DNA from: DATJPW01 sp963752855 | GTDB lineage: Bacteria > Desulfobacterota > Desulfomonilia > Desulfomonilales > Desulfomonilaceae | Assembly (NCBI GenBank): GCA_963752855.1 | Contig: CAVVZX010000008.1 | Location: forward strand, 62,001 to 126,000 | Reading direction: 5' to 3' | Length of the DNA: 64,000 nt | Shown: piece after piece, positions 9,899 to 19,793 of the stretch | Position numbering within the stretch: the stretch's first letter is position 1 | Layout of the letters: every line of letters begins with the position of its first letter | Notes under the pieces: generated by a model | What the model was told of the DNA's origin: nothing | The model's database searches: none | What the model saw: the letters and a program-made list of their open reading frames with translations, nothing else | Program-made: the position numbers and the translations under genes

Positions 9899-12864
9899 TC
9901 ACAGATGACCCTTGTCCAGTACTCGCCTTATAGCGACAAGAACGTCCTTGGCGTCGTAAGGCTTTCTCAGGAACCCTCTGGCGCCTGTCCTGTTTTCTCC
10001 TACAGTGGCGCCGTTTTCAGAATATCCACTTGAGAGGAGGACCCTCACATCCGGATCGACACGCAACAGTTCCCGGAGGCAACGGACACCACCCATCCCC
10101 GGCATTATAAGGTCGAGGATTATGAGAGAGATTTCCTTTCCGTGAGCGGCGTAGCATCTCCAGGGCCTCTTCTCCGCTTCGGGCAACGATTACGCGATAT
10201 CCTCCCGTCTCGATCAGTTGCCGTCCCATCTCGCGGATCCGGTCGTCGTCATCAACCAGGAGAATGGTCTCCGTGCCAAAAGCGGGCATTTCCCTCGTCA
10301 CGGTCAAATCAGGGAGCAGTTCGCACGCGGACACAGGGAAGTAGATCTTGAAGGATGTCCCCTTTCCGGGTTCGCTGTAGCACCTGACGTAACCTCCGTG
10401 CTGGGAGACGATCCCGTGGACCATTGATAGGCCAAGGCCCGTGCCTTCTCCGTCCGTTTTCGTAGTAAAAAAGGGCTCGAACACGCGGTCCAGCACTTCG
10501 GGTCGCATTCCCGCGCCGGTGTCCGAAACGGTGAGAAGCACGTACTTGCCTGGTTTGGCTCCCAGGTGGACGCTCACGTATTCATCGCTCAACGAGACAT
10601 TGCTCGTCTCTATAAGGAATTGTCCGCCGTTCGGCATTGCATGTTGGGCGTTGACCCCCAGATTGAGTAACACTTGCTCGATTTGCGCCGGGTCAGCGTC
10701 GATGATTCTGAGATCTTCGGCCAGCGCCAGGTCGATCCCGATCATCTTGGGAAGGGCCCGACGAAGCAATTTTTCCACCCTGCGGACCTCATGATTCAAG
10801 TCTATCGGGCGGAACTTGGATTCACCCTTTCTGCCAAAGGTGAGGATCCTCGATACGAGGTCCGCCCCGTCTCGCGCCGCATGTATAATGGCTTCCAATT
10901 TCTTTCGATCGGGATCTTGCTCACCCTTGTTCATGAGGAGGAGGTCTGAATAGCCCAAGATGGCTTGGAGCAGGTTGTTGAAATCATGAGCTATGCCTCC
11001 TGCAAGAGTCCCGACCGCCTCCATCTTCTGCGCTTGGAGCAGTTGCTTCTGAAGCGTCAGCTCCCTGGTGACATCTCTCGAAACCGAAACATAGTTCACT
11101 ATTCTCCCTGTCTCATCCTTGATGGGAGAAACGGTTGCGGTCTCTTCGTATATTGTTCCATCTTTTTTCTTATTGATGAAATTGCCGCGCCAGACCTCGC
11201 CTCGAAGCAGCGTCTGCAACACATCGCGGTAATAATCATTGTCGTGCCTGCCGCTCTTGAGAAATCCGGTGTTCTTCCCGACAACCTCTTTAGCGGAATA
11301 ACCGGTCGTCGCCTCGAACGCGGGGTTCACATATTGGATCGCGCCGTCCTTGTCCGTTATGATGATGATTTCTCCGGCCTGTTCGATGGCTGTCGTTAAG
11401 AGGAGCCGCTCTGCCTCTCGTCGCTTGCGCTCGGTGACGTCGATAACATTTCCCACGACGGCCGGCCGGCCTTTATAGTTGATGACGGTGGCCCGCGCCT
11501 CGAACCATTGCGTTTCGCCGCTCTTGGCTATGGCCCTAAACTCGTACTGGCTGCGAACGGGTTTGCCCTCCAATCTTTCAAGCGCTAATTCTCTGACCTT
11601 CTGCTTGGTCTTCAGGATGAAGGAATTCCCAAAACGGTTTTCCGATCACCTCGTCGGGAGAGTAGCCCGTCATGCGCCCCCACTGACTGTTCACGTATTG
11701 GAACAGACCGTCCTGGTGAATGTAAATCCCCGTTAATGAGCTTTCCGTTATGTGGCGGTATCGCTCCTCACTGGCTCTCAAGAGTTCTTCAGCTTGTTTC
11801 CGCTTCGTGATGTCTCGCGAAAGGCCGTAGATACCGGTCGGATTCAAGTTTTCGTCGCGAATGAAACTCATAGCCGATTCCAGACAAGCTGCGGAACCGT
11901 CCTTCCGGTAGAAGTCCAATTCCATCGTCACTGTCCTGTCCGGATCGACTCCAGGTATCTTTGTCATGCTGAAGCTCTTTAGCCAGCATTTTGTGAGCCT
12001 GTTCAAAAGATTCGGGGGTAAGCTGTTCCGACGCGGGCATATTCATACGTTCTTCCGGCGTAAAGCCAAGCGCCTCCTCGATGGACGGGCTGACATAGCG
12101 GGTGTTCAAGTTCAAATCAACAGTCCAAACAATATCGTGCATGCGCTCGGCCAAGAATCGGTACTTGGCTTCGCTCTCCTTCAATGCCTCCTCTGTCTGC
12201 TCGTCGTTCCTTGATCTCGGACTCAAGCCTCTTGAGGGCAGCGGCCATATCCGCACGGGTAGCTCGATCACTGAGCAAGAGTTTGTCAATTTCCTCTTCA
12301 ACTGTTCTTTCGGAAGGCCCGACCACAAATTCATCATACGGATCGCCTTCGGTGATGAAGTTGGTCTGATCGGCCCAGCAATTGGTCTCGAAAAGCTTGG
12401 AGCAGTATCCTGCAAACTTGCCTGCCAGCATCCCGCTCCCCCAACACACGCCCAAGGCTTTCTGATAACGGCCTTCCCAACCATCTTTCACCCTGAAACG
12501 GCACTGGCGCTTTTCAGCATCCATCGACACCAGGGTCCATTCGCCCCAGCCGGCTACAGCAGCTATATTGGCAATCGCCTTGAACCCGTCCCCAAATTCA
12601 CGGAATTGCGATATGACCTGCCAGTCCGCCTCCACACTTTTGCGACCCTCGCTCTGTAAGGCCAGCCAAAATCGTTCGGACCCTACCATGGCCTGCACGC
12701 CTGACATGAGCCCGGCTAAGGTGGTATCCACCGCCATCATGGCGACGGGCAAATTCTCAAAGGTGGCCGTGCCTTTCCGGATATCCCAGGCTATCTTGAC
12801 GCCTCCGACTTCAATTGTTGAAGGCTTCACCTTGGCCAGGAGCTAACTGACTCTTCTTGCTCAT
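9899..12864 (-). pseudogene. Hybrid histidine kinase: V4R-like sensor, PAS domains, receiver; frameshifted
   Basis: The most likely start is the ATG at 12864 (MSKKSQ), preceded by GAGGTG. An indel then joins the frame of VKPSTIEVGGVKIAWD. Residues 1-200 look like a V4R/XylR-type sensor domain (VGSERFWLALQSEGRKSVEADW). Four PAS units follow (12230-11430). HisKA is AGGIAHDFNNLLQAILGYSD, the ATPase has NLGVNAQHAMP, DTGAGM and GTGLGLSMVHGI, and a C-terminal receiver has LLVDDDD, LIILDLIMPGMGG and FLRKPYD. Frame changes lie near 12840, 12200, 11960, 11580 and 10150. All catalytic motifs are still legible, so decay is recent or the indels are sequence errors. Confidence 0.8.
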
Positions 12865-13712
12865 GGTTTTTCACCTCAGCGTGTTACGAAGGCGCCAGTG
12901 CGTCTCGAGGACTCGGAACTGCGAAAATTTGAGATAACAAAGCCCTGGGGCTTCGGACCGACCATGAAAATGTTATATTGAATTATGCGGCAATCTTAAT
13001 ATCTTGCAGGTTATTTGGATGGCCGGCGGTCATGATCCGGCGTCCGGCTCCGCAATCATCACATAATAAGTAACCCGCAAGATATTCGGGCGGCGGGCCC
13101 GCCTTCATGTTACCGAAAGAGTCTGTTTATTGTGTTTTAGCTTACCGCAGCACAGGCCCTTTGGTCAAGAAAAGCATTCATGCGAATGCGGGATGACCTT
13201 TTATGCCCCGTGAATGGCCTCCTTTCGTCAATTTCCGCGTGAACGGGGAGAAGTGGATTCCCTCGCCGTCCACGGGGAGGGTGGGAGACGGCACAAAGCA
13301 ATCTCGCCGTCCCACCGGGAAACCTCTCGATCTCGAAACCCATCTTAGTAGCGGCCGGCCTCCGTGCCGGTCGGCCGGCGCCCCGGACTGGATCCGGGGT
13401 CCATTCTTGGTGGGACGGGCATCTTGCCCGTCATTCTTGGACAGGCTGGAAGCCTGTCCCACCAACACATCCGGATTCCTGCCTTCGCGGGAATGACGAG
13501 TGAGAACAGGAACGCCGGTGTCTACCATTGAGGAACCGCTGGTCCCGTGTGTGCGCCCCAATTCAGTAGGACCAACATCTTACCGGTCGGGGGAATTTTG
13601 CCCACCGTCCGGGGACGGGCAAGATGCCCGTCCTACTGGAAATCAGTTGCGCCGAACAGTAGCTCCGCGTTCTCTGCCTACCTCGTGATCGAATAATTTT
13701 GGCGAATATTGC
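12865..13712. repeat. Gene-free repeat-rich region
   Basis: No gene is supported here. It holds an imperfect inverted repeat (12998-13016 with 13065-13086, stem AATATCTTGC[A/G]GGTTA) and GGCCGGCCTCCGTGCCGGTCGGCC (13353-13376). It also has GGGACGGGCATCTTGCCCGTC and GGACAGGCTGGAAGCCTGTCC palindromes (13412-13463), and a GGATTCCTGCCTTCGCGGGAATGACG module (13472-13498). These families recur elsewhere in the window. Confidence 0.6.
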
Positions 13713-13741
13713 TTGACATATATCGATGCGAGATATATCGT
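13713..13741 (+). promoter_or_regulatory. Promoter with overlapping palindrome upstream of padR-type gene
   Basis: TTGACA (13713-13718) is followed 17 nt later by TATCGT (13736-13741). The inverted repeat ATATATC-N7-GATATAT (13718-13724, 13732-13738) sits inside the spacer and -10 region. PadR proteins bind short palindromes over their own promoter, so this is the expected autoregulatory operator. The assignment is by position and symmetry only. Confidence 0.55.
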
Positions 13742-13766
13742 AGTGACCCATAGAGGTGTAATTTGT

Positions 13767-14447
13767 ATGGACGTTCAATCAGTTCTCCTGGGGTTCCTCA
13801 TGATGCAGAGCATGACAGGATATGACCTGAAAAAGGCCTTCTCCATATCCTTTTCCTTTTTCTCCGGCCTTAGCTACGGGTCCATCTATCCCGCGCTCAA
13901 GAAGATGGAGAAGCTCGGGTTGATCTCGAAAACAGTGGAAATTCAGGACGGCGCCCCAAACCGTAAAATCTACACCATAACGGAAGCCGGGCGGGAAGCT
14001 TTCCTCGAATCTTTGCGAACGCCGTTAGCGCCCGAGCGGCATAAAAGCTGTTTCCTGATGAAGCTTTTCTTCTTCGCCTATCTTCCGCCGGAAGAGCGAA
14101 AAGCGATCGCCGCCGGGCACAGGGATGCCGTACAGCAAATACACGACCAGTTGGAATCGCTTCGTCCTGCAATCGAGGTCCATGCCGATCGATTCCAGCT
14201 ACTCTGCTTTGAGTTTGGCCTTCGCATGTCTCGGGACATGGCCCGTAATCTGAGCGAGGTCGTCGAAGGCCCTGGAGTAGTAGTGAGCGAGAGGAAGAAT
14301 GATGCGGGAACCCCTTTTTTGCAAAAAAGCGGTTCCCGCGCCCTCCGCCAAAAACTCTTATATGGCTGGCGGAGCCTCCAACGCGAAAGTAGGGGCGACC
14401 GGCGGTCGCCCTGTACGATTTTGGGGGGCACGGCCCGCCCTACCTGA
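13767..14447 (+). CDS. PadR-family transcriptional regulator
   Basis: The start is the ATG at 13767, 8 nt after GAGGTG. The N-terminal winged helix is typical: QSVLLGFLMMQSMTGYDLKKAF, YGSIYPALKKMEKLGLI and PNRKIYTITEAGREAF. The C-terminal helical region VirF-like dimerisation part runs to about residue 170. The final 50 residues are read from a dispersed palindromic repeat (14301-14384). The natural end may be the adjacent TAGTAG at 14278-14283, one frame away. It likely represses itself and the redox cluster downstream. Confidence 0.85.
   Translation: MDVQSVLLGFLMMQSMTGYDLKKAFSISFSFFSGLSYGSIYPALKKMEKLGLISKTVEIQDGAPNRKIYTITEAGREAFLESLRTPLAPERHKSCFLMKLFFFAYLPPEERKAIAAGHRDAVQQIHDQLESLRPAIEVHADRFQLLCFEFGLRMSRDMARNLSEVVEGPGVVVSERKNDAGTPFLQKSGSRALRQKLLYGWRSLQRESRGDRRSPCTILGGTARPT
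14301..14384 (+). repeat. TTTTGCAAAA palindromic repeat with CTCxTATATGGCTGGCGG tail
   Basis: GCGGGAACC...TTTTTTGCAAAAAA...GGTTCCCGC (14304-14339) forms a long hairpin. It is followed by the constant tail CAAAAACTCTTATATGGCTG. Other copies are at 20165-20236, 27450-27530, 28729-28864, 42609-42670 (reverse), 47469-47540, 50588-50660 (reverse) and 53433-53505. Confidence 0.75.
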
Positions 14448-14480
14448 CTGGGAGAGTAAGTAACGAAAAGGGGTGTTCTC

Positions 14481-15156
14481 GTGGAAATCGATGAAAGTGA
14501 CCTTTGGAGAGTCAGCCGCCGGAATTTCCTGGCTTTGTCCACTGGCCTTATCACTGCAATGTCACTCGGTGAGTACGTTGGGCGCAGGGGATAGCCACGC
14601 AGCAGAAACCAAGTTCCCCGAAGGAAGATGTCGAGGCAAAATGGAAAAGAAAGTACTGGTCACCTATGCCAGTAAGTATGGCTCCACTGGGGGAGTCGCT
14701 GAGGCCATTGGAAAGGAACTGTGCGCCAAAGGCGTGAACGCGGACGTGGTTTTGATCAAGAATGCCAATAACATCGGCTCATATCAAGGAGTGGTCATCG
14801 GGAGCGCGATCTATATGGGCAAGTGGATGTCTGATGCGATAGATTTTGTGAATAAGAACCAGGATATCCTGCGTCAAATGCCCGTCGCATATTTCCTTGT
14901 ATGTATGACCCTGTCCCAGCCGACAGAAGAGAAACGGGCCCAAGTGTTGTCGTACATGGACCCCATCCTTAAGGCGGCGCCGAAAATAAAGCCTGTTGGT
15001 ATAGGAACATTCGCTGGAGCGTTGGACTACAACAATCTGTCTTGGCTGAACAAGAAGATTCTCAGGTCCAAAGGGACTCCGGAAGGGGATTTCCGCGACT
15101 GGAACGCCATTCGCGCTTGGGCACGGGAACCATTATATGCGAGGTTCGTCCGATAG
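14481..15156 (+). CDS. Tat-exported flavodoxin-domain protein (HemG-like), signal peptide frameshifted
   Basis: From GTG 14481 the sequence reads VSRRNFLALSTGLITAMSLG, a good twin-arginine signal. A frame change near 14585 joins it to KKVLVTYASKYGSTGGVAEAIGKEL, the FMN-binding flavodoxin start, with VIGSAIYMGKW and GTFAGALDYNNLSW further on. Members of this family include menaquinone-dependent protoporphyrinogen oxidase HemG, but a Tat signal suggests a periplasmic or membrane-face redox partner here. An alternative start at the internal ATG 14641 would give a cytoplasmic protein. It lies between the PadR regulator and a Tat FAD oxidoreductase. Confidence 0.7.
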
Positions 15157-15206
15157 GAACTCGAGATCACGGCGCCTGATCCAGTTCTAATTCAGGAGGT
15201 ATAATC

Positions 15207-16099
15207 ATGATTGCTTTAAGAAAAAACTGGTGGAAGATCCTGGCGCTATCATTGTTCGCTACATTTATAGATATATTGGGTCATATTATTGATGGAACGG
15301 TGTTGCCCCAATTGCCCTTATCAATTATATCAAAAACAATTGGGATGAGAGCTACAGTAATTATCTATTTCATCATTTGGTTCTCAATTCTATCATTAAT
15401 TTGTTTGTATACAGAAAAATGGCTCAGTGGGAGTAAATTAATAAAAGGCGTAAAATATGGAATTGCATTTGGCGTTATGATGTATTTTGCCGCATGTGAA
15501 ACAAACACCATATACGGAACGCCTCTTATTGATGATATACGAATAGCCGCAGTGGATTCTATAGCCTTTATCATATTTGGCGTATTAGCGGGAATAATGT
15601 TTGGGACTGATAGCCCGGATAAACAGCAGGCCTGGACTAAGATGGACCTGCTCCCAGTCTTAACAGCTACTTTATTTTTTATAATTGGACGATATTTTGC
15701 ATATTCTATTTTAGAAATTGAATCCGGATATACGGAAAGACCATTTTTAACATTCATTTGGACCTTATCCATGGGGTTATCATTGGAATAATGTATTTAT
15801 TAATAGGCAAGAATATAAATGATAATCCAATAAAGAAAGCCATGATTTACGGGTTATTAATTGTCGGGTCGATCTCGCTATTCGGTAATTTATTTTTTCC
15901 TTTTGAATACCAATCTTCATTTGCAGTTATGGTCCCTGATTATATCGTAGGAAGATCAATCGTAGATATGGTGTTTATAACACTGGGAATTTTTCTTGGA
16001 GAAAGCATAATACAAAAATATAGAAATTCGATTAGAGGCGGTTGCAAAACCTCAATGGAAGCAAAGAATAAGGCATTATCTTATAGCGGCGGTTCGTGA
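15207..16099 (+). CDS. AT-rich integral membrane protein, one frameshift
   Basis: AGGAGGT (15195-15201) precedes the ATG. About eight hydrophobic helices are spread over two frames that join near 15780 (WTLSMGLSLE to LIHGVIIGIMYLLIG). The coding DNA is visibly richer in A and T than both flanks, and codon usage differs (many ATA, TTA, AAT), which suggests horizontal origin. No family was recognised. The last 15 codons run into a dispersed repeat. Confidence 0.6.
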
Positions 16100-16212
16100 A
16101 CCGCACGAAATCAGGGCGCTTCTCGAAGCGCCCCTACCGCATCACATCGCGACATGGAGGTTTTGTAACCGGTTGTATAACACTGTCCAGTCTCCGCCAA
16201 AGGAGGTTCGTG

Positions 16213-17856
16213 ATGTCTCTGTTCAACTCCAATCGGATGAATAGGAGGGTCTTCCTCAAGGCTTCAGCGTTGTGGGCCACCGCCGCGGCGCTTAACGTTC
16301 CTGCGGTAACGCCCGCTTCCGCGCAACGCCCGAAGGAAGGCGAATACGACGCAATCGTCATCGGCGCGGGGCTGGGAGGGCTGGCCTTTGCCGGATACAT
16401 GGCCAAACAGGGCTTCAAGGTCCTTGTGCTGGAGAGCCATGATGTTCCAGGGGGGTACGCCACCACCTTTACCCGCGATGGAGGCCGATTCACTTTCGAT
16501 GTTTCCCTGCACCAGATCGCTCTGGGAGGAGCAGGCAAGGCAATCCTGGCCGACCTGGGCGTCCTCAAGAAGGTTCGCTTCTACAGATCCGGGGAACTCT
16601 TCAGGGCCCTTGGCGCCGGGCTGGACATCGCATGCCCCAACAACGGGCCGCAGGCTTTTGAGCAGGTCCTTATGGAGAAATTCCCGCAGGAAAAGAAGGG
16701 CATACAAGCTTTCATGGCTGACGCGGTGGGAATAAGCGAGGAAACGGAGAAGCTCTTTGAGGAAGGAGAGTTGACCACGCTCGGGAAAGCCATGTTTCCG
16801 TTGCGTTTCCCACGCATGTGGGCTGCGAGGAAAAAGACCCTGGCCGATTACCTGAATGAATATACAACCAACCCGTCGCTAAGATCGCTGATGTCGATCT
16901 TCAGCGGCTACTACGGCCTTCCTCCAAGCAAGCTTTCAGGTTTCTACTATATGGTCGCGACCGGAGGCTACCTGCGATACGGCGGTTCCTATCCTGCCGG
17001 CGGCTCCCAGGCCATCAGCAACGCTATCACGGAACTGATCGAGTCCAAAGGCGGCGAGGTTCGATTGGGCACGCGGGTCGCTCAGGTGCTCACCAGGGAC
17101 GGCCGGGCAATGGGAGTGAAGACCTCAGCAGGCGAGTCGCTGACAGCCAAGGCTGTGGCCGCTAATTGCAGCGCGGTAAGCCTCTTCTCGGATATGCTTC
17201 CTGGAGCGCCCGTGCCTGCGGACTTCCGGCAGAGACTTGGCGCTCTCAAGCCCAGTATTTCCTCCTTTCAGGTGTGGCTCGGGCTGAACAAAGACATCAC
17301 CGAAACTGTCAAGAGTTCCCATACCTTCCTGAGGGCGGAGCAAGATCCTGACAAGGCTTATCAAGATAGTCTTGAAGGTCGGGCCGACAAGAACAACATA
17401 GGGGTATGCGTTTATAACAACATCGCCAAGGAGCTGTCGCCGCCCGGAACAACTACCCTGGTCATAACCTTCATTACCGGGTACGGGCCCTGGAAGCGGT
17501 TCGAGCAGGATTATTTCGCGGGCAAGAAGACAGAATATAACGCGAAAAAGAAGGAGATTACCGACACCCTGATTCGACGCGTTGAAGCGGAACTGATTCC
17601 CGGACTTAGGGGCATGATCGCGGCGCAGGATTCGGCCACGCCTCTGACGAATGTACGTTACACATCGAACACGGCCGGAGCGATATACGGTCTGGAACAG
17701 AGCATGGACAACTCCTTCATGACACGAGTCTCGAATCGAACGCCCATAAAGGGACTTTATCTGTCCAGCGCCTGGGGCGATCCGGGCGGCGGGTATATCG
17801 GCGTGCTTCTCGCTGGAAAGAAAACCTTCGGACTGCTCATGGAGGATTGGACGTGA
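16213..17856 (+). CDS. Tat-exported CrtI-like FAD-dependent oxidoreductase
   Basis: AAAGGAGG (16199-16206) fixes the start at 16213, although the frame is open further upstream. The 547-residue product begins with a Tat signal (NRRVFLKASALWATAAALNV). The Rossmann FAD motif VIGAGLGGLAFAGYMAKQG follows with LVLESHDVPGGYATTF, as in phytoene desaturase and retinol saturase relatives. The C-terminal FAD contact is GLYLSSAWGDPGGGYIGVLLAGK. Substrate is unknown, but the family acts on isoprenoid or other hydrophobic polyene-like molecules. It sits between two flavin proteins and membrane proteins in what looks like one redox cluster. Confidence 0.85.
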   Translation: MSLFNSNRMNRRVFLKASALWATAAALNVPAVTPASAQRPKEGEYDAIVIGAGLGGLAFAGYMAKQGFKVLVLESHDVPGGYATTFTRDGGRFTFDVSLHQIALGGAGKAILADLGVLKKVRFYRSGELFRALGAGLDIACPNNGPQAFEQVLMEKFPQEKKGIQAFMADAVGISEETEKLFEEGELTTLGKAMFPLRFPRMWAARKKTLADYLNEYTTNPSLRSLMSIFSGYYGLPPSKLSGFYYMVATGGYLRYGGSYPAGGSQAISNAITELIESKGGEVRLGTRVAQVLTRDGRAMGVKTSAGESLTAKAVAANCSAVSLFSDMLPGAPVPADFRQRLGALKPSISSFQVWLGLNKDITETVKSSHTFLRAEQDPDKAYQDSLEGRADKNNIGVCVYNNIAKELSPPGTTTLVITFITGYGPWKRFEQDYFAGKKTEYNAKKKEITDTLIRRVEAELIPGLRGMIAAQDSATPLTNVRYTSNTAGAIYGLEQSMDNSFMTRVSNRTPIKGLYLSSAWGDPGGGYIGVLLAGKKTFGLLMEDWT

Positions 17857-17857
17857 C

Positions 17858-18211
17858 ATGAGTCATTCTGAGGCGCATTCGCGTAATTGCGTCCTCTGTC
17901 TGACTGGGGACTCCGGCTACTGTCGGGGCAGGCTCTGGGCCTACCCTTCCGGTAGCGACCGGCCTCCGTGCCGGTCGTTCTTAGGACGGGGATCCCGCTC
18001 GTGGGACACGAGAGATGGGGCGGGCCGTGCCCGCCGATTTCAATTCAGCGGCCACGGGCCGCCCTACGATTGGCTGAATGTTAGAGGATTGCTCCTGTAG
18101 GGGCAAACCTATGTGTCTGCCCTGGGCGGATACGCAGGTCCGCCCCTACAATGAAATTCGCTCATACCCTCTTCATAAAGGGAGGACTGAGGTGGAGTTA
18201 GGAGTCCGAAA
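17858..18211. repeat. Spacer with dispersed repeats; short ORF of doubtful reality
   Basis: An ATG at 17858 opens an 80-codon ORF directly after the oxidoreductase, but most of it is repeat sequence. CGACCGGCCTCCGTGCCGGTCG lies at 17957-17978. A long inverted module runs TGTAGGGGCAAACCTATGTG ... CCGCCCCTACA at 18098-18150. The latter is shared with 33614-33665. Confidence 0.55.
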
Positions 18212-18868
18212 ATGAGCAACGAATCTGCTACAACGGAAAAAGCTCTGCCGACACCTGACCAGGGCCCGACAGATTTTTCTGTACATCGCCCCTTTTCCGG
18301 CTCTGGTTTTTTTCAAGATTTGGGCGTCCCTGGGGAGGGACGCCGCCGGCCTGTTGGTGGGCGCCGCTGCCATGCTCGTCTATTGCGTCGTTGTTGTGGC
18401 CCTGGCAAGGCGTTGGGACAAACCCACCTACTTTGACTGGGCGGTCGGGGCATATTTCCTCGTAATCACCGTGTCGCTTGCTCTGTGGCCCGGCGCAGCC
18501 GGCGCGATCCTGTCTCAATATGCCGTGACCGGAATCTACTTGTGCATGTTCGCAGCGGCGTTTGTGCCGCCGATTTTGGGTTTGGATCCCTTCACGTATC
18601 ACTACGCGAAGAAATATGCGCCCCAGGCGGTTTGGGGAACGTCCGTCTTCATGTCCATTAATCGCATTATGACCTTTGCGTGGGCGGGCCTTTTCGCGGT
18701 CTGCATTCTGCTGAGTCTGTATCCATCCGTTATTACCCGAGCGTTGATCCCCATAAGCCTGATCGTAGCAGTGGGCGTTCCGTTCAATTTACGTTTCCCG
18801 GACTACTACCTCAAGCGAGTCGGTTTACCCACTATCTCCGAGATGCGCAAATTCGGACAATCCCCCTC
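18212..18868 (+). CDS. Integral membrane protein, about seven helices, one frameshift
   Basis: The ATG at 18212 starts a hydrophilic leader (MSNESATTEKALPTPDQGPT). A frame change near 18290 joins LYIAPFPALVFFKIWASLG and then six more TM stretches (VGAAAMLVYCVVVVALARRW, AVGAYFLVITVSLALWPG and others). In this frame there is no stop before the next gene. Reading continues through a dispersed repeat (18868-19000) into the FMN reductase, which would make an artificial fusion. The natural end is probably near LPTISEMRKF. Confidence 0.6.
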
Positions 18869-19049
18869 TCCCTCCCCTCTCCCGCCAGGGGAGAGGGTTT
18901 CAAATCCCCCTCCCTCGACGACTGCCATACCCGAAATGCGGAAATCTACTGAAGGGCCTGGTGTAGGGGCGACTGGCAGTCGCCCTCCCGGATCAGTCAT
19001 CCGACCAACCTCAGATATAAATCAGTCAAAACCCAAGAAGGAGACTACC

Positions 19050-19793
19050 ATGAAAGTTTTAGCAATTAATTCGAGCGCGAGAAGCGACGGAATCAGCAAG
19101 ACAGGGATGATGCTGGACGCCCTGGCGCAAGGGATGCGAGACGCAGGCGCTGAGGTCGAAATGATTCCGCTGCGCAAAAAGAAGGTCAATAACTGCATCG
19201 GCTGCTTCACATGTTGGACCAAGACTCCAGGGGTTTGCGTCCATAAGGACGACATGACCAATGAGCTGTTCCCCAAGTGGCTGGAGGCGGACGTCGTGGT
19301 ATATGCCACGCCTCTGTACTATTTCACCGTTAATGCCGCCATGAAAACTTTCATTGACCGGACTCTGCCCATCTTGGAGCCGTTCTTGGTACAGGCTAAC
19401 GGGAAGACGACCCATCCGCTGCGTCAAAAGCACCCAAAAATTGTAGTCTTGTCGGTCGCGGGCTTTCCCGAAGCGTCCGTCTTTGCGCAGCTTTCTTCAT
19501 ATGTAAACTTTGTCTTCCGGAAAGGTCTCATCGGAGAGATCTACAGACCCGCTGCCGAAGGGATGACCCACATGCCTGAGATCAAGAAAGATATTCTTGA
19601 CGCAACCGCACAGGCAGGCCGGGAATTGATTCAATCCTCGAAGATCTCCGAAGCCACGATGGCTCGAATCATACAACCCATAGGCGACTTCGACGTCTCC
19701 GCGAAGATGGCAAATGCGTTTTGGAAGACTTGCATTCAGGAAGGGATAACACCCCGAGAATTCGATGCAAAGGAACATGATCCCGCGGCCTGA
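19050..19793 (+). CDS. NADPH-dependent FMN reductase / flavodoxin-fold protein
   Basis: The start is the ATG at 19050 preceded by AAGGAGA (19036-19042). The upstream open frame is repeat-derived. The 247 residues begin KVLAINSSARSDGISKTGMMLDAL, the FMN phosphate-binding loop of the family. IGCFTCWTKTPGVCVHKDDM is the Cys-containing segment seen in iron-sulfur flavoprotein-like members. YATPLYYFTVNAAMKTFIDRTLP completes the core. A cytoplasmic flavin reductase feeding the neighbouring oxidoreductases is plausible but not shown. Confidence 0.85.
   Translation: MKVLAINSSARSDGISKTGMMLDALAQGMRDAGAEVEMIPLRKKKVNNCIGCFTCWTKTPGVCVHKDDMTNELFPKWLEADVVVYATPLYYFTVNAAMKTFIDRTLPILEPFLVQANGKTTHPLRQKHPKIVVLSVAGFPEASVFAQLSSYVNFVFRKGLIGEIYRPAAEGMTHMPEIKKDILDATAQAGRELIQSSKISEATMARIIQPIGDFDVSAKMANAFWKTCIQEGITPREFDAKEHDPAA

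Noticed and set aside
9192..9902. 236-codon minus-strand ORF
   Set aside because: It covers the DUF4189 gene in antisense and dispersed repeats; the translation is repeat-derived and low in protein-like pattern.
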